Assembly (NCBI GenBank): GCA_045576335.1
Contig: JAZNGH010000034.1
Location: 1 to 15,332, forward strand
Length of the DNA: 15,332 nt
From: Scatosoma sp045576335
GTDB taxonomy: Bacteria > Bacillota > Clostridia > Christensenellales > Borkfalkiaceae
Direction of reading: 5' to 3'
Of the stretch, positions 5,340 through 12,707 are shown piece by piece. Both the position numbers and the translations under genes were made by a program. The notes below the pieces were generated by a model. It did no database searches. It was not told where the DNA came from and was given only the letters and a program-made list of their open reading frames with translations. Position 1 is the stretch's first letter. Each line of letters opens with the position of its first letter.

Positions 5340-5873
5340 ATGGACTATACGGAAAAAACGGTTAAAAAGAATTATATATACGAGGGCAAGGTTTTGACCT
5401 TGCGTAAAGACGACGCTTTATTGCCCGACGGTAAGCCGTGCATACGCGAAATTATCGAGCATAACGGCGGCGCGTGCGTGCTGTACGTGGAGGACGGCAA
5501 AGCGTTGTTCGTTCGACAGTACCGTTACGCTTACGGCGAGAGTGTGTTGGAGCTTCCCGCGGGGAAGTTAGAAAAGGGCGAAAATCCGCTTGTTGCGGCA
5601 AAAAGAGAGCTGGAAGAGGAAACGGGAATACGCGCAAAAGACTTCAAGCCTATCGCTACGATTTATCCCACGCCCGGTTATACCAACGAAAAAATTTATC
5701 TCTATCAAGCGTTTGAGGGGGAGAAAAAACAAACGCACCCCGACGAGGACGAATTCGTGGATGTCGTTTGGCTTCCTTTGAGCGAAGTGAAAGAGATGCT
5801 TAAAAAAGGGGAATTGCACGACGCCAAAACCTTGATAGGGCTTCAAGCCTATTTTTTGGCAAATAATCTTTAA
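5340..5873 (+). CDS. nudF: Nudix hydrolase, ADP-ribose pyrophosphatase type
   Basis: Probably hydrolyses ADP-ribose to AMP and ribose-5-phosphate, a housekeeping clean-up reaction. The 177-residue protein from the ATG at 5340 begins MDYTEKTVKKNYIYEGKV, as NudF proteins do; GAGGAA lies about 5 bases upstream. A TTG at 5322 in the same frame is less likely. The Nudix box is complete (residues 75-97): G75, E81, then RELEEETGI at 89-97, with the metal-binding E93/E94. The REIIEHNGG segment (~36-44) and the LPAGKLEKGE context are typical for ADP-ribose pyrophosphatases. A hairpin terminator follows. The family assignment is firm; exact substrate is inferred. Confidence 0.93.
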   Translation: MDYTEKTVKKNYIYEGKVLTLRKDDALLPDGKPCIREIIEHNGGACVLYVEDGKALFVRQYRYAYGESVLELPAGKLEKGENPLVAAKRELEEETGIRAKDFKPIATIYPTPGYTNEKIYLYQAFEGEKKQTHPDEDEFVDVVWLPLSEVKEMLKKGELHDAKTLIGLQAYFLANNL

Positions 5874-5882
5874 TTTTTTCAC

Positions 5883-5921
5883 AAAATCGCGCTCGTTTGC
5901 TTGACGGCGCGATTTTCCTTT
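5883..5921 (+). terminator. Terminator of the Nudix gene, overlapping the next promoter
   Basis: AAAATCGCGC (5883-5892) pairs perfectly with GCGCGATTTT (5907-5916) around a 14-base loop, followed by CCTTTG. The T tract is partly inside the stem. The loop contains TTGACG, the -35 box of the following promoter, and the descending arm forms that promoter's spacer. Confidence 0.7.
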
Positions 5922-5929
5922 GTTATAAT
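5901..5929 (+). promoter_or_regulatory. Promoter of the lipid kinase gene
   Basis: TTGACG (5901-5906), a 17-base spacer ending in TGT (extended -10), and TATAAT (5924-5929). Expected transcription start is about 5936, which excludes the in-frame ATG at 5947 as a well-translated start and supports the ATG at 5974. Confidence 0.85.
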
Positions 5930-5973
5930 AAATGTAATAAAATTTTATGACATTCAAAGGAAAACAAGGAAAA

Positions 5974-6816
5974 ATGAAGAAATATTACGTATTGTATAAT
6001 CCGCACGCGGGCAACGGCACGGGCGAAGCAGAAGCGAAGAAATTAGAAGAAGCCTTGGGCGAAATCGCGCTTACGGACGTAACGACGATTGATGGCTACG
6101 ACGATTTTTTTGCAAAGCTCGGTGAGGAAGACGAAATCGTTTTATGCGGCGGCGACGGTACGTTAAACCGTTTCGTCAACGAGGCGGGCGACGCGATAAA
6201 GGGACGCAACGTTTCCTATTACGCTTGCGGTTCGGGCAACGATTTTATGCGTGAGATTTGCCCCGCGGGTACGGATAAACCCGTTTCTCTCAACGAATAC
6301 GTTGAAAACTTGCCCACGGTGGAGGTAAACGGCAAGAAATACGAATTTATCAACGGCGTGGGTTTTGGTATCGACGGCTATTGTTGCGAGGAGGGGGATA
6401 AGCTCCGTAGTAAATCGGATAAGCCCGTGGATTATACGGGGATTGCGATTAAGGGGCTGCTTTTCCACTATAAACCGACGAACGCGACGGTAATCGTAGA
6501 TGGAAAGGAATATTCCTTCAAAAAAGTTTGGCTTGCGCCGACCATGAACGGCAAATATTACGGCGGCGGTATGATTCCCACGCCCAAGCAAAACCGCAAG
6601 GACGACACGCTGTCCGTTATGCTTTTCCACGGTAGCGGTAAATTAAAGACCTTGATGATATTCCCGTCCCTTTTCAAGGGCGAGCACGTGAAAAAGGAGA
6701 AAAACGTCACGGTGCTTACGGGTAAGACGATTACGGTGAAGTTCGACAGTCCCAGAGCCTTACAGGTTGACGGAGAAGTGATTACGGGCGTAACCGAATA
6801 TACGGCACGGAAATAA
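5974..6816 (+). CDS. Diacylglycerol kinase-family lipid kinase (YegS/DgkB-like)
   Basis: A soluble or membrane-associated lipid kinase with the DAGKc catalytic domain. The 280-residue protein from the ATG at 5974 starts MKKYYVLYNPHAGNGTG, containing the conserved NPxAG strand-loop. GGDGT, the nucleotide-binding motif, is at 59-63 (LCGGDGTLNRFVNE), and GSGNDF at 86-91. The C-terminal beta-sandwich half includes INGVGFGIDG and a VDGE segment near the end. An earlier in-frame ATG at 5947 adds nine basic residues, has no ribosome site and lies too close to the transcription start. AAGGA lies close before 5974. Phosphorylation of diacylglycerol or a related lipid is the family role; the actual lipid is not determinable. 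Confidence 0.9.
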   Translation: MKKYYVLYNPHAGNGTGEAEAKKLEEALGEIALTDVTTIDGYDDFFAKLGEEDEIVLCGGDGTLNRFVNEAGDAIKGRNVSYYACGSGNDFMREICPAGTDKPVSLNEYVENLPTVEVNGKKYEFINGVGFGIDGYCCEEGDKLRSKSDKPVDYTGIAIKGLLFHYKPTNATVIVDGKEYSFKKVWLAPTMNGKYYGGGMIPTPKQNRKDDTLSVMLFHGSGKLKTLMIFPSLFKGEHVKKEKNVTVLTGKTITVKFDSPRALQVDGEVITGVTEYTARK

Positions 6817-6818
6817 AG

Positions 6819-6853
6819 AACACGCCGTCCCTCGCGAGGGACGGCGTGTTTTC
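6819..6853. terminator. Bidirectional terminator between lipid kinase and Cys-rich gene
   Basis: A perfect 32-base palindrome (6819-6850; arms AACACGCCGTCCCTCG and its complement) forms a 14-base-pair stem with a CGCG loop. On the plus strand it ends in GTTTTC, on the minus strand in GTTCTTTATTT. It sits between the convergent stops at 6816 and 6877. Confidence 0.9.
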
Positions 6854-6876
6854 GAGATTAAGGAGAAAAAGAAGAA

Positions 6877-7089
6877 TTAGCGGCAGTCGCACGAGCAACC
6901 ACAGTTGCAGGACGGCGTGAGCAGGGACGCGAGCGTTCCGTTTCTGTAAAGACAGAAGAGCAGGGCGATAAGGATAGGCAAGCCGCAACCGCTGAAAATG
7001 TTGGAGCAGAAAATACCGTCTTTCGAGCCGAGTACGAGCAAAGCAATGAGAATCCAGAGGGTAGTATTACCCGATAAACAACAATTCAT
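6877..7089 (-). CDS. Small cysteine-rich membrane protein
   Basis: A 70-residue protein with a strong AGGAGG site 6 bases before its ATG, so it is very likely translated. It opens MNCCLSGNTTLWILIALLVL (Cys pair, then a membrane helix), has a second hydrophobic segment (LPILIALLFCLY, ~37-48) and ends in a CNCGCSCDCR cluster. In total there are nine cysteines, five in the last ten residues. Similar short Cys-rich one- or two-helix proteins are widespread in Clostridia and unassigned. Metal or cofactor binding, or a surface or spore-associated role, would be guesses. It lies on the opposite strand to its neighbours and ends at a bidirectional terminator. Confidence 0.8.
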   Translation of the reverse strand: MNCCLSGNTTLWILIALLVLGSKDGIFCSNIFSGCGLPILIALLFCLYRNGTLASLLTPSCNCGCSCDCR

Positions 7090-7109
7090 AAAAAACCTCC
7101 TGTGTTTCG

Positions 7110-7164
7110 CCGCAGGGGATATGTAAAATCGACTTAAAAAGCGGATAAATACCTGCGGTTTTTT
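7110..7164. promoter_or_regulatory. Inverted repeat in the 5' leader of the Cys-rich gene
   Basis: CCGCAGG (7110-7116) pairs with CCTGCGG (7152-7158) around a 35-base A/T-rich loop. Read on the minus strand this is a leader hairpin whose 3' arm ends about 10 bases before the AGGAGG of the Cys-rich gene. Read on the plus strand it is followed by TTTTTTCTTTC and resembles a terminator, but no plus-strand gene precedes it. Function unproven. Confidence 0.45.
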
Positions 7165-7242
7165 CTTTCTATTACATAATATTCCCCGTTTATGAATTTT
7201 GTGTAAAAAATACAGAAAAATAAAAAAGCTTCTTTTATTTTG

Positions 7243-7271
7243 TTGCGAAAATAAAAAAAATGCTGTATAAT
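7243..7271 (+). promoter_or_regulatory. Promoter of the ECF-S/coaX/hom unit
   Basis: TTGCGA (7243-7248), 17 bases, TATAAT (7266-7271). Transcription would start near 7278, exactly at the first base of the 7-base-pair leader stem described separately. Confidence 0.8.
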
Positions 7272-7277
7272 AGATAA

Positions 7278-7376
7278 TATCCTTGGCGAGTACGCTTGTC
7301 GGCTCGACCGTTTATAAGGATAAATACTTATTTTTCTACGGGTATCTTGGTAAAAGAACTCGATGGAGGTTTTATT
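7278..7376 (+). promoter_or_regulatory. Structured ~100-base 5' leader, possible cis-regulatory RNA
   Basis: TATCCTT (7278-7284) pairs perfectly with AAGGATA (7316-7322). Inside, GGCGAG (7285-7290) can pair with CTCGACC (7303-7309) with one bulged A. CGAGT (7287-7291) can alternatively pair with ACTCG (7358-7362), three bases before the GGAGG site (7365-7369) of the first gene. Mutually exclusive pairings next to a ribosome binding site are what a switch would need. It does not match the THF, TPP or preQ1 riboswitch consensus as I remember them. Confidence 0.4.
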
Positions 7377-7973
7377 ATGGAAAAGAAAGCTTTCTTTTCG
7401 TCAAAGAACATTACGGGTATTGCGGTATTGCTTGCGCTCGTAATCGTTTTACAGGCATTCGGCGGCACGATTTCAATTGGCGCGGTACAGTTGAATTTCA
7501 CGCTTATTCCTATAGTCCTTGGCGCGATTTTGTTTGGACCGCTTGTCGGCGCGTTTTTGGGCTTTGCGTGCGGCGTGGTGGTGTTGATACAGGTAATTAT
7601 GGGTATGGTACCCTTTTACGTGTTGATTTGGACGAACGATCCTATCGTTACCACGTTTACGTGTATCGTCAAGACGACGGCGGCGGGTTTTGTTTCGGGG
7701 CTACTTTTTAAGTGGCTTTCGGGTAAAAACGGGCTTGTGGCGGTATTCGTTGCTTCGGGGATAGTACCCGTCGTTAATACGCTTTTGTTTATCGTCGGTT
7801 GCTTGTTTATGAACGCCGTGGGCGAAATGGCGGGGGAGCAAAACGTGCTCGTTTTTATCCTCGTGGGTATCGTCACGTTTAACTTTTTTATCGAGCTTGC
7901 TATCAACCTTATCGTTGCCCCTGCAATTCACCGCGTTATAGGGATTATTGATAAACGCTTCAAGAGGAAATAA
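7377..7973 (+). CDS. ECF transporter S component, probably for pantothenate
   Basis: A 198-residue integral membrane substrate-binding subunit of an energy-coupling factor vitamin importer. The start at 7377 follows GGAGG by 7 bases; upstream in-frame codons belong to the leader. About six membrane segments can be placed (~12-30, 38-54, 56-76, 90-112, 120-144, 158-183), and the NFTLIPIVLGAILFGPLVGA segment is typical of the ECF S fold (FolT/PanT/BioY-like). Only 3 bases separate its stop from coaX, so pantothenate is the best-supported substrate by context (inference). The shared EcfA/EcfA'/EcfT module is not in the window, as expected for group II systems. The leader upstream may regulate it. 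Confidence 0.85.
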   Translation: MEKKAFFSSKNITGIAVLLALVIVLQAFGGTISIGAVQLNFTLIPIVLGAILFGPLVGAFLGFACGVVVLIQVIMGMVPFYVLIWTNDPIVTTFTCIVKTTAAGFVSGLLFKWLSGKNGLVAVFVASGIVPVVNTLLFIVGCLFMNAVGEMAGEQNVLVFILVGIVTFNFFIELAINLIVAPAIHRVIGIIDKRFKRK

Positions 7974-7976
7974 AGA

Positions 7977-8753
7977 ATGATTATTTGTGTAGATATAGGC
8001 AATACGAATATAAAGTACGCCATTTACGACAAGGACGATTTGAAAATGTCCTTCCGTGTGGCAACCGATTTGAAAAAAACCTCGGACGAATACGGCGAAC
8101 AGCTTACGGGCATGCTCGCTTCGCAAGGCGTGGAGGTGCAGGACGTCACGGGCGGTATTTTATCCTCCGTCGTGCCGTCGCTGGATTACACGATTGATAA
8201 AATGTGCTCCATTTACCTGCACATTAAGCCCTTGCACGTTGCGCCTGGCTTAAAATCGGGTTTGAATATCCGTTGCGACGACGCGAGAGAGGTAGGCGCG
8301 GACAGAATTGTCAACTGCGTATCTGCAATCGTCGGTTACGGCGAGGGAACGCCTATGATCGTCGTAGATTTCGGCACGGCGACCACCTTTAATATCATCA
8401 GCGAAAAGAACGAATTTATCGGCGGCGTAATCGCCCCCGGTATCAAAGGCTCGTTGGATTCGCTTGTCAACGGCACGGCAAAGCTTCCTCGCGTAGAGAT
8501 TGAAGCCCCGTCGTCCATCATTGCGAAAAATACGGTGACGAATATGCAGGCGGGTATCGTGTTCGGTTTTGCGGGACTCGTGGAGTATATCGTGAAACGC
8601 ATTAAAAAGGAGCTCAAAGCCCCCAAGGTCAAGACGATTGCAACGGGCGGGTTCAGCAACGTCATTTCCAAAGAGATTGACGGCATTGACGTCGTGGATA
8701 AGCTGCTCACCTTAAAGGGCTTGAAGTATCTGTACGACCTCAACGTAGAGTAA
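7977..8753 (+). CDS. coaX: Type III pantothenate kinase
   Basis: Phosphorylates pantothenate, the first step of coenzyme A synthesis. The 258-residue protein shows the ASKHA-fold motifs: DIGNTNIK (6-13, phosphate loop), GADRIVN (107-113, with the catalytic Asp at 109), DFGTATTFN (131-139) and GGVIAPG (149-155). Length is normal. AGAGGA lies 8 bases upstream, inside the end of the ECF S gene. Translational coupling to the S component gives uptake plus trapping of the vitamin. Type III enzymes are not feedback-inhibited by CoA, so control probably acts on expression. Confidence 0.97.
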   Translation: MIICVDIGNTNIKYAIYDKDDLKMSFRVATDLKKTSDEYGEQLTGMLASQGVEVQDVTGGILSSVVPSLDYTIDKMCSIYLHIKPLHVAPGLKSGLNIRCDDAREVGADRIVNCVSAIVGYGEGTPMIVVDFGTATTFNIISEKNEFIGGVIAPGIKGSLDSLVNGTAKLPRVEIEAPSSIIAKNTVTNMQAGIVFGFAGLVEYIVKRIKKELKAPKVKTIATGGFSNVISKEIDGIDVVDKLLTLKGLKYLYDLNVE

Positions 8754-8785
8754 ACGCAAACAAAGGTTTGAACAAGGAGATAGAC

Positions 8786-10063
8786 ATGGTTAAGAAAGTA
8801 GGCGTAGCAATTTTAGGTTTGGGTGTAGTCGGCGGCGGCACGTACGAAACACTCGTGGAGCATCACGATTTTTATCTGAAAACGCAGCAGGTGGATATCA
8901 CCGTAGAGGCGGTTTTGGACCTCAACCTTGAAAGATTGAAAGCGTTGGGCGTTCCCGACGCGTGCATTGCAAAAAATATAGAAGAGGTCATTGCAAATCC
9001 CAACGTGGATATCGTAATCGAAACGATAGGCGGTATCGGCGTGGCAAAGACGTTCGTCACGGCGGCTTTGCAGGAGGGGAAAACGGTCGTAACCTCTAAT
9101 AAGGAATTGATTTGTAAATTCTCGCACGAGCTGGAAAGGATTGCAAAGCGCAATCATTGCGGCTTGTACTACGAGGCGAGCTGTGTTGGCGGCGTGCCTA
9201 TTATCCGCACGCTTTTGGACGGCGTTCAAGCCAACCATATCCGTAGTATGATGGGTATCGTCAACGGTACGACCAACTATATATTGACGAAAATGGCGCA
9301 AGAGGGAGCGGACTATCAAGAAACGCTCAAAGAAGCGCAAAAGCTCGGCTATGCGGAAGCAAATCCCACGGCAGACGTGGACGGCTTCGATTCTATGTAC
9401 AAGCTTTCCATTCTTTCGTCCATGGCATTCCATACGAAAATTCCTTACACCAAAATCTTCCGCGAGGGTATTTCCAACGTCAGCGGTCGGGATATCGCAT
9501 ACGGTAAGGAGCTGGGGTACGTCCTTAAATTGCTTGCAATCGGTAAAAACACTGAAAAGGGCATAGAGGTACGCGTACACCCCACCTTTATACCGAAAGC
9601 ACATCCTCTTGCGAGCGTCAACGATTCTTTCAACGCGGTATACTTAAACGGCGACGCGGTAGACGACGTTATGCTGTACGGCAGGGGCGCGGGCGCGCTA
9701 CCCACGGCAAGCGCGGTCGTCAGCGACGTGCTGTACGCGGCTACCCATTCGGAAATCAAATATTCCACCTTCAAAAACAACGCAACGGCGGAAAGCAACG
9801 TCAAATTCATTTCCGATTTTGAAAGCGCGTACTATTTGCGCCTTTTGGTGGACGATAAAGCGGGCGTTCTTGCAAAAATCAGCGGTATTTGCGGGAAATA
9901 CGGTATTTCCATTGTGGAAATTTCCCAAAAGAGCAAAGAGGGCGAGCAAGTGCCTTTGATTATCATCACGCATCGAACGACGGAAAACGCGGTGAAAAAC
10001 GCCGTCGCCAAAATCAACGCTTCGGGCTTGGGCACGGTAGAAAGCGTTATTCGCGTAGAATAA
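8786..10063 (+). CDS. hom: Homoserine dehydrogenase with C-terminal ACT domain
   Basis: Reduces aspartate semialdehyde to homoserine with NAD(P)H, leading to threonine and methionine. The 425-residue protein from the ATG at 8786 follows AAGGAGA at 5 bases; a TTG at 8768 is rejected. Domains: Rossmann GLGVVGGGT (11-19), TSNKEL (103-108, K106), EASCVGGVPI (130-139), GIVNGTTNYI (157-166), ANPTADVDGFD (192-202, acidic residues for substrate), K206, and an ACT domain from ~345 (LRLLVDDKAGVLAKISG) for feedback sensing, probably by threonine. It lies 32 bases after coaX without a terminator or promoter, so it appears to be co-transcribed. Confidence 0.97.
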   Translation: MVKKVGVAILGLGVVGGGTYETLVEHHDFYLKTQQVDITVEAVLDLNLERLKALGVPDACIAKNIEEVIANPNVDIVIETIGGIGVAKTFVTAALQEGKTVVTSNKELICKFSHELERIAKRNHCGLYYEASCVGGVPIIRTLLDGVQANHIRSMMGIVNGTTNYILTKMAQEGADYQETLKEAQKLGYAEANPTADVDGFDSMYKLSILSSMAFHTKIPYTKIFREGISNVSGRDIAYGKELGYVLKLLAIGKNTEKGIEVRVHPTFIPKAHPLASVNDSFNAVYLNGDAVDDVMLYGRGAGALPTASAVVSDVLYAATHSEIKYSTFKNNATAESNVKFISDFESAYYLRLLVDDKAGVLAKISGICGKYGISIVEISQKSKEGEQVPLIIITHRTTENAVKNAVAKINASGLGTVESVIRVE

Positions 10064-10073
10064 AAAGATACGG

Positions 10074-10108
10074 GAAAGAGAGGCTTGCGCCTTTCTTTCA
10101 TAATTTTA
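10074..10108 (+). terminator. Intercistronic hairpin between hom and cyuA, weak terminator or processing site
   Basis: GAAAGAGAGGC (10074-10084) pairs with GCCTTTCTTTC (10089-10099) through 11 base pairs with one G-T and a TTGC loop. Only a poor T run (ATAATTTTA) follows, so termination would be partial. It ends 17 bases before the cyuA start and could reduce expression of the last gene or stabilise the upstream message. Confidence 0.5.
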
Positions 10109-10116
10109 GGGATAAT

Positions 10117-11388
10117 ATGCTTACACAAGAAATACGCAGACAATATATTGATATTTTGCGGGAAGAACTCATACCTGCTATGGGCTGTACCGAGCCCATC
10201 TCTATCGCCTACGCAGTCGCGAAAGCACGCGCAACGCTGGGTGAAACGCCCCTTCGCGGTCAATTAGAGGTAAGCGGAAATATCGTTAAAAACGCAAAGA
10301 GCGTGACCGTACCGCATACGGGCGGACTTCGCGGCATCAAATCTGCTTTTGCGGCAGGGTTGGTCGCGGGGGATGCGGAAGCGCGCTTGGAAACGCTTTC
10401 CAAGGTCACGCCCGCACAAATCGAGGAAATTCGGCGCGTTCGCGACACGTTTCCTTTGGATATGCACACGCCCGACGATTCCCGCACCTTCGATATCGGT
10501 GTAACGTTGTATTCGGAAAACCGTCGCGCGTACGTACGCATTGCGGATACGCATACCAACGTCGTTTGCGTGAAGCTGAACGAGCAGGTTTTGTTTGAAA
10601 AAACGCTTGAAAAACAAGGCGTAAAGACCGACCGTAGCGTGCTCAACGTGGAGGATATTTTCTCGTTTGCACACACGGTGGACTTGGAAGAGGTGCGTGC
10701 GCTTTTAACGCGCCAAATCGATTACAATATGGCGATTGCCGAAGAGGGCTTGAACGGCGATTACGGTGCGAATATCGGTAAGGTTTTGTTGCGCTCCTAC
10801 CAGCCCGATATCAAGATTACGGCAAAAGCGTACGCGGCGGCGGCAAGCGACGCGAGAATGAACGGCTGTGAGCTTCCCGTTATCATCAATTCGGGCAGCG
10901 GCAACCAAGGCATCACCTGCTCCGTACCCGTCGTGGTGTACGCGCGGGGCTTGCATTTATCCCAAGAAAAATTGCTTCGCGCGCTTTGCGTGTCCAACCT
11001 CGTCACCATTCACTTAAAGAGCGGTATCGGCACGCTTTCCGCGTATTGCGGCGTCGTGTCCGCGGGTGCGGGCGCGGCTTGCGGCGTGGCGTTTTTGCTC
11101 GGCGGCGGGATTGAAGAAATCACGCACACCCTCGTTAACGCTTTGGCAATCGATTCGGGTATCATTTGCGACGGCGCGAAAGCTAGCTGTGCTGCAAAGA
11201 TTGCGACGGCGGTCGAAAGCGGGCTTTTGGGCTTGAATATGCACTATAACGGCAGCGAATTTTATGCGGGCGACGGAATCGTAAAACAGGGCGTGGAAAA
11301 CACCATCAAGAGCGTTTCGCGGCTTGCACATAAGGGAATGCGGGAAACGGATAGGGAAATTATCCGCATTATGCTCGACGGGGAATAA
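10117..11388 (+). CDS. cyuA: L-cysteine desulfidase homologue (UPF0597/CyuA, serine-dehydratase-alpha-like)
   Basis: Family members break L-cysteine into pyruvate, ammonia and sulfide using an iron-sulfur cluster. The 423-residue protein from the ATG at 10117 (preceded by TAGGGA) begins with IPAMGCTEPISIAYA (19-33), whose Cys24 corresponds to a cluster ligand in characterised archaeal enzyme. Other conserved segments are HTGGLRGIKSAFAAG (67-81), NSGSGNQG (258-265), SGIGTLSAYCGVVSAGAGAA (302-321, C311) and ICDGAKASCA (350-359, C351/C358). A longer frame upstream overlaps the end of hom and is rejected. Placement after hom suggests a role in sulfur amino-acid metabolism or cysteine detoxification; serine dehydration cannot be excluded from sequence. 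Confidence 0.9.
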   Translation: MLTQEIRRQYIDILREELIPAMGCTEPISIAYAVAKARATLGETPLRGQLEVSGNIVKNAKSVTVPHTGGLRGIKSAFAAGLVAGDAEARLETLSKVTPAQIEEIRRVRDTFPLDMHTPDDSRTFDIGVTLYSENRRAYVRIADTHTNVVCVKLNEQVLFEKTLEKQGVKTDRSVLNVEDIFSFAHTVDLEEVRALLTRQIDYNMAIAEEGLNGDYGANIGKVLLRSYQPDIKITAKAYAAAASDARMNGCELPVIINSGSGNQGITCSVPVVVYARGLHLSQEKLLRALCVSNLVTIHLKSGIGTLSAYCGVVSAGAGAACGVAFLLGGGIEEITHTLVNALAIDSGIICDGAKASCAAKIATAVESGLLGLNMHYNGSEFYAGDGIVKQGVENTIKSVSRLAHKGMRETDREIIRIMLDGE

Positions 11389-11411
11389 CCGCCCTTTTAT
11401 CGGGATTTATA

Positions 11412-11452
11412 AGAGGGAACGGGGGATTTTTTACAAACCGTTTCCCTTTTTT
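11412..11452 (+). terminator. Rho-independent terminator after cyuA
   Basis: AGGGAACGG (11414-11422) pairs with CCGTTTCCCT (11438-11447) with one bulged T, followed by TTTTTT (to 11452). It closes the ECF-S/coaX/hom/cyuA unit. Confidence 0.85.
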
Positions 11453-11514
11453 CGTTTTTCACGTAAAATATAAGAGAAAATGTATAAATAATGTAATTTA
11501 CCCCTTGAAAACCC

Positions 11515-11544
11515 TTGCCTTTTTTGCGCGAATTGTGGTAAAAT
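11515..11544 (+). promoter_or_regulatory. Promoter of the serC-serA-hisZ-hisG unit
   Basis: TTGCCT (11515-11520), an 18-base spacer ending in TGG (extended -10), and TAAAAT (11539-11544). A leader of about 65 bases follows. It contains a small hairpin AATCAA-TATTT-TTGATT (11551-11567) but no T-box or other known riboswitch pattern. Confidence 0.7.
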
Positions 11545-11614
11545 ATCTTCAATCAATATTTTTGATTAAAATGGCATTTTAGTTCGATTTTTCTGTTTGA
11601 AGGAGTGAAGAGAA

Positions 11615-12703
11615 ATGGAAAGAGTATATAATTTTTCAGCAGGTCCGTCTATGTTACCCGAAGAGGTGTTGCAACGCGCCGCGGAGGAAATGATGAATTA
11701 TCAAGACAGCGGTATGTCGGTGATGGAAATGAGCCACCGCTCGCCCGTCTATGAAAAAATCATTCAGGACGCGGAAGCGGGGCTTCGTAGGGTAATGAAT
11801 ATCCCCGACAATTACAAGGTTTTGTTTTTGCAGGGCGGTGCGTCCACGCAATTTGCCGCCGTACCCTTGAATTTGATGACAGGGAGTGGGAAAGCCGATT
11901 ATATCCTTTCGGGGCAGTTTTCCACCAAGGCGTACAAGGAAGCGCAAAAATACGGCGACGTAAAAGCGGTCGCTTCGTCCAAGGACGCGAATTTCTCGTT
12001 CGTGCCCAAAACGCAAAAGCCTGATTTTCGCGCGGACGCGGACTACGTGCATATTTGTTTCAACAACACCATTTACGGCACGAAGTTTCCCTATATTCCC
12101 GATACGGGGGATATCCCGCTCGTTGCGGATATGTCCTCATGCATATTGAGCGAGCCGTTCGACGTTTCCCGCTTTGGAATGATTTACGCGGGCGCGCAAA
12201 AAAATATGTCCGCGGCGGGCTTGACGGTCGTAATCGTGCGGGAGGACTTGATAGGCAAAGCGAAAGCGGAAACGCCCACCATGCTCGATTATAAAGTAAT
12301 GGCGGATAACGCTTCTATGTACAATACGCCGCCTTGCTGGTGTATCTATATCGCCAAGCTCGTTTACGATTGGATAGAGGGCTTGGGCGGCTTGGAAAAA
12401 ATGAAAGAACGCAACGAAAGCAAAGCAAAGCTTTTGTACGATTATTTGGACGGACAGGATTATTATCACGCACCCGTGGAAAAGGAAAACCGTTCTATGA
12501 TGAACGTAACCTTTGTGACGGGCGACGCGGAGCTGGATAAAAAATTCGCTTCGGAAGCTGCGAAATGCGGGCTTGTGAATTTGAAGGGTCACCGCTCTGT
12601 GGGCGGTATGCGCGCTTCTATTTACAACGCTATGCCCAAGGCGGGTGTGGAAAAGCTCGTGGCGTTTATGAAGGATTTTGCAAAAAACAATCCGAAGGAG
12701 TAA
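11615..12703 (+). CDS. serC: Phosphoserine aminotransferase
   Basis: Converts 3-phosphohydroxypyruvate and glutamate to phosphoserine (PLP enzyme, second step of serine synthesis). The 362-residue protein begins YNFSAGPSMLPEEVL (5-19), shows SHRSP (40-44), QGGASTQF (73-80), the ADMSS segment (171-175) and the PLP lysine K196 in AGAQKNMSAAGLT. The C-terminal GHRSVGGMRASIYNAMP binds substrate phosphate. The start follows GAAGGAG by ~10 bases. It is the first gene of the operon, with serA starting 4 bases after its stop. Confidence 0.98.
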   Translation: MERVYNFSAGPSMLPEEVLQRAAEEMMNYQDSGMSVMEMSHRSPVYEKIIQDAEAGLRRVMNIPDNYKVLFLQGGASTQFAAVPLNLMTGSGKADYILSGQFSTKAYKEAQKYGDVKAVASSKDANFSFVPKTQKPDFRADADYVHICFNNTIYGTKFPYIPDTGDIPLVADMSSCILSEPFDVSRFGMIYAGAQKNMSAAGLTVVIVREDLIGKAKAETPTMLDYKVMADNASMYNTPPCWCIYIAKLVYDWIEGLGGLEKMKERNESKAKLLYDYLDGQDYYHAPVEKENRSMMNVTFVTGDAELDKKFASEAAKCGLVNLKGHRSVGGMRASIYNAMPKAGVEKLVAFMKDFAKNNPKE

Positions 12704-12707
12704 GGAT

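Noticed and set aside
8813..9604. 263-codon minus-strand frame opposite hom
   Set aside because: Shadow of hom; no ribosome binding site and no recognisable motif.
9889..10116. N-terminal extension of the cysteine desulfidase homologue overlapping hom
   Set aside because: The extension is a highly basic out-of-frame reading of the hom ACT domain. The family start pattern and a ribosome site fit the ATG at 10117.
11545..11614. T-box or serine-responsive leader before serC
   Set aside because: The leader is only ~65 bases with one small A/T hairpin; it lacks a specifier loop, a T-box sequence and a terminator.
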